A stretch of 64,000 nt of DNA from Berberis thunbergii (taxonomy: Eukaryota > Streptophyta > Magnoliopsida > Ranunculales > Berberidaceae): NCBI GenBank assembly GCA_003290165.1, contig QNQO01000223.1, positions 682,001 to 746,000 on the forward strand, written 5' to 3'. This document shows, piece after piece, positions 55,957 to 64,000 of the stretch. The translations under genes were made by a program, and so were the position numbers. The first letter of the stretch is position 1; every line of letters begins with the position of its first letter. The notes beneath the pieces were generated by a model that saw only the letters and a list, made by a program, of their open reading frames with translations, made no database searches and was not told where the DNA came from.

Positions 55957-56462
55957 TGATGCAGTCGTTTTTCGCTCCCTGCTTTGACTCAGTTCCTGCT
56001 GACATGCACAAGTAACGCACGTGAGCCACGAATCACCGTTGTGGTGGCCGATGACACTTCGATGCTAAAGTCAGACAGAGATCCGAGGAAGGTGTAATGT
56101 TGTAACATCATATTACTCTCGTATTAGGAATTATCTCCCGCGTATCTAGGAGCACGTGGATAACAGGAAACTTCCCTTCTACAGCACGACTCCTAATTAG
56201 AGAAGGATCTCCACGAAGATTTTCTTCCTAAACTACGCCTACAATGACTTGGTAGAACAATGACTACTTGCACTATAAATAAGACATGAGGTTGGTAAGC
56301 TAAGGTACGCTACAAATTCCATGTTATAGCATTACACCTTCCTCAGCATCAGAGTGTCATCGACCACCACAACGGTGGTTCGTGGCTCACGTGTGTTGCT
56401 TATGCAAATCAGCAGGTCGACATAAACCAAGTCAAAGCAGGGAGCGAAAAACTATTGCATCA
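55957..56462. mobile_element. Foldback element with about 150-bp inverted arms
   Basis: It begins TGATGCAGTCGTTTTTCGCT and ends AGCGAAAAACTATTGCATCA. The arms share CTCCCTGCTTTGACT, ACGTGAGCCACGAA, CCGTTGTGGTGG and GAGGAAGGTGTAATG in inverse order. The centre contains CACTATAAATAAGACATGAGG (TATA-like). No matching target duplication. It could be a MITE or an LTR built on an inverted repeat. Confidence 0.65.
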
Positions 56463-56571
56463 GAGTGTACTTAGGTATTTGCTTCCTAGTTTGAAGTAGA
56501 AAGCAGCTGTAGTTGCCCGTCCGAAGCTGATCCTCGAGATATTTCCTTTAGCAGGACTTATGGGTATTGAG

Positions 56572-57501
56572 TAGGGCGGGGCAAGTACGGGTAACCGGCC
56601 CAAAAGATAAAAGCCGAAAACCGGCTTGAGAAATTCGGGCATGTGTTTATGAGACCCAAAACCGAACCAAGTTGACCGGGTAACCGAGGTCCCGGTTAAC
56701 CAATTTACTGGCCGGTTTCAGGCCGATCTCGATCCTAATAGCAAAAAATACTTCTACATTAAAAAAAATACTTCATCATACGTACAAAAATTATACCAAA
56801 AAATTACAAAAAAAAAACCCATACAACAAATTACAAAAAAAAAAATCGCTCTAAAAAAATCTAAAGATTAGATCTGATCATTGCAAAAATGGGGTAGGGA
56901 GGGGATCTGATCATTGCTTTCCTTCTTCTGTGTTCTAGAGAGTGGATGATCTGAATGTTCTAGAGTGTGAACCAGAGACAAGCAAGCAATTTCGGTTCCC
57001 ATCGATCTGATATGATCATTGCTTTCCGCCTTCGCTGATAGAAAAGATGGGAGGGTCGGCTCGGCCTCCGCTGCTGTGAAGAGCAGAGAAAGGGAGGAGA
57101 AGAACGACACATGACATCGTCTTGAACTCAATAATGAGAAGTTCTTTGGTCAATTCCAACTTCCTAAGATCTCAAAAGTGGATCAAATTAAGGCTAGAAT
57201 GGAGCCCTCACTCTTATTGTTCGCAAGGAGGAGGTAAAGAAGCCTGATGTCAAGGCCATTGAGATATCTTGTTGAGAGTTCATACTGAAACTAATAATAA
57301 CACTGGTAGTCTAATACTAACAGAGTGCTTTTCATACTGAAAAGATAAATGGTTTCTATAAATAAATAGTGAAGTGTATGAAACTTGGGCCGGGCCAATT
57401 ACAACCGAAAATTTTTTAATTAATTAAAACCGATCCGAACAGACCCGATCTGTCCAATTGTCAATTCGGTTCGGGTTTTCGGTCCTAAATGCCCACCCCT
57501 A
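56572..57501. mobile_element. hAT-type element, 930 bp, with 8-bp target duplication
   Basis: Ends TAGGGCGGGGCA and TGCCCACCCCTA, flanked by GTATTGAG on both sides (56564-56571 and 57502-57509). Subterminal GGTAACCGGCCC / CCGGTTTCAGGCC repeats. An 87-codon minus frame (56868-57131) is not a transposase I recognise, so it is non-autonomous. Confidence 0.85.
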
Positions 57502-57509
57502 GTATTGAG

Positions 57510-57948
57510 GATAGTTGTGAGACGTGTGGGCCTAGCATGCGAGAGTTTGGGTCTACCTGGCAGACTGAATTAAGCCGGCTTAGAACCGCTTTGGGTCGGA
57601 TCACTGTTGGGCTGACGCTGAGGCTTGTAATTCCTCAATATCATCATGACACGTGTATGGTTCTGTGATGTAACCTCGTTTTTATGTATCATCAGCTACT
57701 TCCCCAGAGTTAGTGGGTCGTCATATCGGTTCGCTAAGTCATCTCTTTAAATGATGCGTCACTCATGATGATTGAGTCTGAAACGTTGCTTGAGCGCCAC
57801 GCTGCATTAATTGAATGTGCGTCGGTTCAATGGAAAGAGGCGGGAATCCAACCTTTATTTAGGTATTTCGCAGTGTAGAGTCTGATTCTTCTACTCTCTT
57901 TGTTTCCGAAGATATCGCTCTAATTAGAAAAGATTGTTCATCTTCTTT
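57510..57948 (+). other. Upstream region of the broken coiled-coil ORF
   Basis: No frame. The last 100 bp (TTTATTTAGGTATTTCGCAG, then TCTTCTACTCTCTTTG) look like a retroelement or gene leader. Confidence 0.35.
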
Positions 57949-60900
57949 ATGGCCCAACAAAACCTTTTAACAACGCAATCTTGGCCAAGGGCCTGGAGTT
58001 TTTTTGAAGACAAGTTGTTGTCTGAACCTGTTAATGAGATCGGTGTCAACGTGACTCCGCGGGTAATTCAGTTGCTAACCTCTCCTCGGCTGAAGAGTAA
58101 TGTTGTCTATAAGTTGACATCACCGGCTTGCTTTGCTAATTTGCCTGATGACTTCAAGTTATGGCAGAAGTACTGCTTATTGGCTCCCGCAGATTCGAAG
58201 TATTTTCGATGGAAGGGTTGTCCGCTCGAGTGACAAATCATGTCGCTTCGTAAGTTCAACCCTCTTCTTATGACTTTGATATGCTTGATAGCAGGCTAGC
58301 TAATCGTTGTTTGTGTTTCTTCGAAAGAAGACTTCCTACTACTCCATTTACCTTAGAGGAGCAAAACACCATAGAGACGTTTCATGGCTTGCCAAAGAGG
58401 AACGTGGTCGATGTCATAAGAGCTTCTAACTTCATCCTTAGCATGTTGTGGGACAACTGGCACGTTGCCCCCACTCTATACTAAACATCGTGTGTCAAGT
58501 TGGAAAATGGGGCCCCTTCAAGGAAGAGGAAGGTTGATGGGGCCAAAGCTCATGTTTTGTCTGATGCGGAGGAACAGTCTGAAACGCTTGCCTCCTTTGT
58601 GAGGAAAAAGTCTTGTGTGAAGACTGGGTCATCTTCGGCACGACCCGCTCCAGTGAGAGAATAACGCGAGTCTGCTAAGAATGTTGGGGTGACTGATGTT
58701 TCCAGTTTGGAAAAAGATTACCTATGATTTGCAGGAGTTGTAGACAGGTCGAACCTTATTGACGCTCAGGTCGAAGCTCTAAATGACCGTCTAGTGCGAG
58801 TTGCAATGGGAGCTTCTGTAACGACCCGATCAACACAGTATCACATAGTCCACTTTTGGCCTAACCGGCCCGCATGGCTTTAAAACTTGTGATACTATGG
58901 GGATCCGACCTCGCACATATATAGCACATCCCCCTTCCGCACCCAGGCAATGTGGGACTATGTCCCCCTTTGTAGTTCGTCCAACCTCTCTCGGGCCTAT
59001 TGGGCTCCAACCCTCACCCTCAGGTTCGCCCACTCCAGGGTCTCACAGTCCACCCCCCTAAGAGCCCAATGTCCATGTCAGAACACTTCCGGCTGGGTCA
59101 GGCTTTGATACCATTTTGTAACGACCCGATCCACACAATATCATATTGTCCGCTATGGGCCCAACCGGCCCGCACGGCTTTAAAACGCGTGATGTCAGAG
59201 TGTACACATCGGACTGCGAACCCTACCCACCATATTGTCCTCTTTGGTCCGCCAAGTACTCCAATACCTCGACCTCAAGGCTTTGTTTCATCCATCCACC
59301 TACTGGGGCTAAGAACGCGTGATACTACGGGGATCCGATCTAGCACATATATAGCACATCTCCCTTCCTCACCCAGGCGATGTGGGACTATGTACCCCTT
59401 TGTAGCTCGTCTAACTTCTCTCGGGCCTATTGGGCTCCAACCCTCACCCTCACCCTCAGGTCCGCCCACTCCAGGGTCTATTCTGTAAGGACCCGATCCA
59501 CATAGTATCATATTGTCCGCTTTGAGCCCAACCGGCCCTCACAACTTTAAAACGCGTGATGTTAGAGTGTGCACAATGGACTGCAGACCCTACCCACCAT
59601 ATTGTCCTTTTTGGTTCGCCAGGTATTCCAATACCCTGACCTCAAGGCTTTGTTTCATCCACCCACCTACTGGGGCTCAAAACGCGTGATACTATGGGGA
59701 TCCAACCTTGCACATATATAACATATTCCCCTTCCGCACCAAGGCGATGTGGGACTATGTCCCCTTTGTAGCTCATCCAACCTCTCTCCGGCCTATTGAG
59801 CCTGTTGGGCTCCAACCCTCACCCTCAGGTCCGCCCACTCCAGTGTCTCACAGTCCACCCCATTAGGGCCCAACTTCCTCGTTGACCACAGATGCCCTAC
59901 GTCCACATCGGCAAACTTTCGGCTGGGTCAGACTCTGATACCATTCTGTAACGACCCGATCCGCACAGTATCATATTGTCCGCTCTGGGTCCAACCAGCC
60001 CTCACGGCTTTAAAACGCGTGATACTATGGGGATCCGACCTCACACATATATAGCACATCCCACTTCTGCACCCAGGCGATGTTGGACTATATCCCCCTT
60101 TGTAGCTCGTCCAACCTCTCTCGGGCCTATTGGGCTCCAACCATCACCCTTACCCTCAGGTCCGCCCACTCCAGGGACTCACAGTCCACCCCCTTAGGGC
60201 CCAACGTCCTCGCTGGCCACACAGGCCCACTCCAGGGTCTCACAGCTTCCGCTGGCGCTGATTCATATGGGATTGTTCCGGTAGAAGGCTCCCGTAAAGA
60301 TTCGCACGAGACAGTAGAGTCTGATTATCCCGCTGGTGTGCAGTCTGGGAATGGTTATGGTGGCACAAGCCAAATTTCATGTAGTATGCGTTGCTCACCG
60401 TCTCACTTCAGGCCACAAATAGAAGTGTTGGAGGGTCCTCTCGATAATTCGCTTCCTCATCTCCCTCCGGATCCTGTCGAGTCGTCTCGTAATAAAAGGT
60501 TGGTTGTTGTAGATAATGGAAGGCTACATAGGAGGGTGGGAGACGGTGGCAACCATGAAGGGTGGCGTTGGCGTGATTTTCGATTCGAAAAAGCTTCATC
60601 CGAGTGCACAAATAAGCTTGTTTACACCAGATTTGGTGAATATGAGTTTACAGGTCTAGCACCAAGAGGTGGACAAAGAATATGCTTCGAGGAAGCATAT
60701 AAGCAGGCGTCACAGCTGACTAATGGACCACGCTCCAAAACCCAAGGAGGATACAATGGAAGGGTGTATGTATAAGGGCTTGAAGTACCTTATATTGGGT
60801 ATGTCTCATTTGAACCATGTGGCCATTGCAGGGACGAAAGTTGAGCCGGCTCGTGATAGGGCATACACCTTGGAGCGTGTCTTCTCGCACATGCAGGCTC

Positions 60901-61634
60901 TATGATATTGAGCAAATGAAGAAGTAGGCCGAGGATAAGAGGCTGGATCAATCAACCGTGGCCACTAAGATTCAGATGGCTCATTTGGAGGCCCTTGAGC
61001 GTAATCTGTCAAAGGTGGTGTCTGAGAGGGACGGACTTAAAAAAGAGTTGAGCCAGATCCGTCGAGAAGTTGAGGTTGCACAAAAAATTGCGGCTAAGGC
61101 GTGTTCTGGACTGTGGTTTCTTGCTAAAGAGAGTGTTTCAAAGGATGTCGATTGGCCGCTGAGAAGCAACAATTGGAATCTGATGTGGATTTCTATGCTC
61201 GCGAGGTGAGAAAACCTAAGGACCAACTCGAATTGGGGTGGCATGAGCTTAGTGTTGTAAAGAGCAGTCTAGCCACAGAGATGTCTCGGGTCGATGCGTT
61301 GACTGGAAAATTAGAGCTATTGGAGCATAAACTTGTTGACGCAAAGGTGCGAGAGGAAGAACTTCTTTAGGAACAAGGCAAATGTGAGTTTCGCTGGGTT
61401 GTGCATGGTCGGATGGAGTTGCTGGTGCTAATGAAGGAGAAGCATCCAGAGTGGGATCTCGGCCGCTATAAAAAGATGTCGCAAGTAGACTTGTTTGTTA
61501 CCTCTGCGTCATCGGGCGAGAAAGATATTTTAGGTTCTGATGTTCAGACTGGGGCACGTGTGGACGCAACTCCTGCTCCATTTTCTACTAAGCTTAGCTT
61601 TTATGTTTCTGTACCTTCTCCTAATAAGGAGTAA
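57949..61634 (+). pseudogene. Broken plant retroelement ORF with coiled coil, split by a TRIM array
   Basis: Several plus-strand frames follow in order. MAQQNLLTTQSW..WSFFEDKLL and LPDDFKLWQKYCLLAPADS are at 57949-58233. TTPFTLEEQNTIETFHGLP is in 58281-58484. A basic linker (APSRKRKVDGAK) is near 58515. After the array, 60245-60775 carries ADSYGIVPVEGSRKDSHET. Heptad-rich frames follow: 60958-61209 (ALERNLSKVVSERDGLKKEL), 61152-61370 and 61401-61634 (MKEKHPEWDLGRY). The layout of globular start, charged middle, coiled coil and acidic-aromatic end resembles the 'putative gypsy-type transposon' (Transposase_28-like) proteins of plants. That family call is an inference. Stops, shifts and the insertion make it non-functional. 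Confidence 0.5.
58817..60244 (-). mobile_element. Tandem array of a miniature TRIM/SMART element in one target site
   Basis: The array is flanked by GCTTC (58812-58816 and 60245-60249). In plus coordinates it is: LTR 58817-59047 (231 bp), interior 59048-59116 (69 bp), LTR 59117-59480, LTR 59484-59852, interior 59853-59946, LTR 59947-60183, then interior and the last 20 bp of another LTR. The minus-sense interior is little more than a PBS (TGGTATCA.AGCC) and a PPT (CTTAGGGGGGTGGAC). LTR ends are TGTAACGACCCGATC and GGGTCTCACA. Two middle LTRs carry the same insertion of about 135 bp. No coding. Confidence 0.88.
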
Positions 61635-62149
61635 ACTTGGTGTGCTTGTACCCCTCTTCGTTTTGATCATTAATAAAAACGGTTTTATCCATTTCGTGCT
61701 TGTTGTCTTTGTTGAACCAATAAGACGTTGATTGGTATGTCTGTGATAGAGAGCTTGACCACTTTGTGTAGTGAATGACTCAGGGTCATTGTTGTGTGGT
61801 CATGTTCGATAGTGGGCATGTTGTGGACAGTTTAGTTGGGGATTGAGTCGTCCGAGCTGTGTTTTGTCCCCGAGGTAAGCTGTTTGAGGCTTACCCTATT
61901 TGTCTAATTGGTTGGCTACAGTTGCTGCTTTGGGCGAGTTGTGATAGCTTAGTGTATGCTTCAGAGCGTTCGTGTCGAGTCAGGCGTCGTAAGCTCGGGC
62001 AAGCATCTTAAGTAGTTTTTATCTGGGCACTTGTCGTACGACCTTTGTATCGGCATAAATGGCCTTCGCTAATATTAGAATGTCAGTCTGTTTGAGCGTC
62101 AAGACGTTGATTTAGCTAGATTCATGTTTGCGATTGTTGTTTTGAAGGA
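61635..62149 (+). other. Region downstream of the broken ORF
   Basis: ATTAATAAAAACGG at about 61670 could be a poly(A) signal context. The rest is non-coding with no recognised element. Confidence 0.35.
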
Positions 62150-63340
62150 AAATGGAGGTCGCATGGCAAGCCTACTTGAGACTCCCACTTTCCAAATCAT
62201 TTATGACCGTACAAAATGGACTACAGATTCGGGGAGTAAAAGTTTGGCTACTAGGCTGAAAAATAATGGTCACATGGTAAGCTGCCAGAATCAGTTCAGG
62301 ACTGACTAGGTTCCCACATTCCCGAATCATTTATGACCGAGCAAAGCGGACTACAGATTCAGAGAGTAAAAGTTTGGCGACCAGACTAGGGCTGAACAAA
62401 AAACCGATCAAACCGATTAAACCGACCGACCCAATCTAAACGTTCCGAACCGATTGGTTCGATTTCAATTCGGTTCGGATCGGTTTCGGTTTCAAAAAAT
62501 TCAAAATCGAAGTGGTCGGTTTGGTTTTCGGTTTCTATGTGATTTTAACCGACCAAACCGAACCGACCGAATATATATAATAAATAATATATATTTTATA
62601 TATAAATAATACAATAGGTTTAAATTAGTAGGTCGGTTCGGTTTTATTTCGATTTTGGTTCGATCTTAGTCGGTTCGGTTCGGTTACGGTTTGCATAAAT
62701 TAGAATCGGTTCGGTTTCGGATCAGTTTTGTTAATGATCGGTTCGGTTTCGGTTTGAAAATTTTAAAACTGACCTAAGTCGGTTCGGTTCACGATTTAGG
62801 TGAAAAACCGAACCGTTTGTTCGGTTTTCAGCCCTAGACCAGACTAAAAAATAGTGGTCCCGTGGCAAACCGTCGAAATCAGTTCAAGACTTACTAGACT
62901 CCCACCTTTCGAGCCATTTACACCCTCCACACACGGTGGGGGCTACGACTTCGAGATAGGAGTTTGGCAATCAGGCTGAAAAATAATGGTCCCATGACAA
63001 GCCATCGGAGTCGATTCAGGACTGACTAGGCTCCCACCTTCCAAATTATCTAAACCTGTGCACATCAAGCTACAAATTTGAAAGTTTTCGACGACCACGC
63101 TGAAAAGTAGTGGTCTCGTGGCAAGCTGTCAGAATCAGGCGTGGCTGACTAGGCTCCCACCTTCAAGATTATCTACACCCACGCAATGGGGGTTACAAGT
63201 CCCACATGGTTGGTGATTTGGTAGCCACGCTGAAAAGCAGTGGTCCCGTGGCGAGCCGTTGGAATTAGTTCGAGACTGACTAGGCTCCCACCTTTCGAAC
63301 CATCTCCACCCGCGTAGTGGGGACTGGGCTTTGATCAGAA
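62150..63340 (+). repeat. Imperfect tandem repeat, unit about 120-125 bp
   Basis: The unit carries AGGCTGAAAAATA.TGGTCCC.TGGCAAGC..TCAGAATCAG, then TCAGGACTGACTAGGCTCCCACCTTCC, then ATCATTTA..ACC. Copies start near 62150, 62270, 62385/62845, 62968, 63098 and 63222. A hAT MITE splits one copy. Such arrays are common near the ends of large plant gypsy elements; that link is an inference. Confidence 0.8.
62387..62836. mobile_element. hAT-type MITE with 8-bp target duplication
   Basis: 450 bp. Ends TAGGGCTGAACAAAAAACCG and CGGTTTTCAGCCCTA, flanked by GACCAGAC on both sides (62379-62386 and 62837-62844). Interior is dense in TCGGTTCGGTT repeats with an AT-rich core (TATATATAATAAATAATATA). Confidence 0.92.
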
Positions 63341-64000
63341 GTTTTTGTTGCTAATCGTCATCAGCTAGGCTTACCTGATTAGGTTCGACGATCATTGACC
63401 GCGAAGGGGGCAATGATCACCGCAAGTCATCGTCACCAGACGTGATAGCGCTGATTAGACTCCCACTTTCTAAACCGTCGATGCATGCGCTAAGAGAACT
63501 AGGTGTCGGGTTGAACCATAAGAGGTTCCGCTTGCTAAGGGGCGTGCGAGCCTAGTCCATCACCATAGTGCATGGGTCAGACGAAGTTACCTTAAATCAG
63601 CTAGTGATCTGTAGGTACGATCTGTATGTCAGAATTGACTAGGATTTCTCATGCTCGTGCTAAACATGTGACAAAATATTGTTTGAATAATAGGCTGAGC
63701 CCATGGGCCAGCGGAGGAAGGGCTAGGGTTTCCTGCACGGTGTGTTGTGTGTATGACGTAGATCGTGCGGTAACATGTGTACGGTGTAGGTGCGTGACGG
63801 TTGAGTATCAATTACTCCCCCTCAATTGATGGGATTGCATGCAACGCTATCAATTTGAATGACGTGGTCTGCACAGTTTCCTTGGAAATCGTTGTCTCCT
63901 CGTTTCCCATATGGTATTCAATGTTGGCAGTTAATGCTGGAGTGTCCGCTTGGTGAATCATCATGTCTATATAACAATGTTTCCCAATCATTGTAAGCAC
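63341..64000. other. Right-edge DNA, possible start of another retroelement
   Basis: A minus-strand frame (63812-64000, open at the edge) ends IPSIEGE. TTGAGGGGGAG, a PPT-like tract, overlaps its end. This may be the 3' end of a retroelement that continues past the window, but I do not recognise the protein. The plus-strand frame at 63626-63829 looks like chance. Confidence 0.25.

Noticed and set aside
59000..59488. 162-codon plus frame
   Set aside because: It spans TRIM LTR and interior and repeats imperfectly along the array.
62150..63340. CRISPR-like array
   Set aside because: Units are long and diverged with no constant repeat and unique spacers, and the DNA is plant nuclear.

Overview
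This window looks like repeat-rich nuclear DNA from a flowering plant. The evidence is plant Ty1/copia and Ty3/gypsy retrotransposons, TRIM-type miniature LTR elements, plant MITE families (hAT, CACTA, Tourist, MULE-like), decayed copies of plant alpha-COP and allantoinase genes, and many miR169 hairpins. I cannot name the species. I see no intact host protein-coding gene.

The main find is a MIR169 cluster between about 6.5 and 54.7 kb. I count 14 hairpin loci plus one flank remnant. Five lie on the minus strand: A (split, 9817-14267), B (14510-14677), C (34805-34968), D (44829-45135) and E (47932-48062, damaged). Nine lie on the plus strand in three sets of three: 15735-16328, 37146-37734 and 54087-54662. 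The sets lie in three related units. In each unit a minus hairpin points left, a spacer follows, and three plus hairpins point right. TATA-like boxes face outward from the spacer. Units 2 and 3 are clear segmental duplicates (17294-18300 + 28036-38267 versus 45251-55252). A third copy of the spacer side lies at 43100-44800. miR169 is known to repress NF-YA transcription factor mRNAs, so this is a candidate dosage-amplified miR169 locus.

Retroelements have broken into the cluster, and the duplicated copies act as empty sites that date the insertions. A 4.28-kb Ty3/gypsy element (9875-14158) splits hairpin A. A 9.7-kb chromovirus of Tekay type (18301-28035) sits in unit 2 but not unit 3. A 4.76-kb copia element (48149-52904) lies between hairpin E and its plus set. 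A composite copia/TRIM insertion (30242-34771) lies just left of hairpin C. A palindromic MITE sits in the loop of hairpin D.

Left flank (1-9384): a DUF4283-like fragment, a 2.86-kb solo LTR with a perfect 5-bp target duplication, a decayed alpha-COP copy joined to a possible retroelement tail, and a decayed copia integrase region. Between the units (38.3-43.1 kb): a CACTA end, hAT-type MITEs and an allantoinase pseudogene that keeps its introns. Right flank (55.3-64 kb): a foldback element, a hAT element, and a broken coiled-coil retroelement ORF (57949-61634) interrupted by a tandem array of very small TRIM elements inside one target duplication. A tandem repeat of about 120-125 bp, itself split by a hAT MITE, follows.
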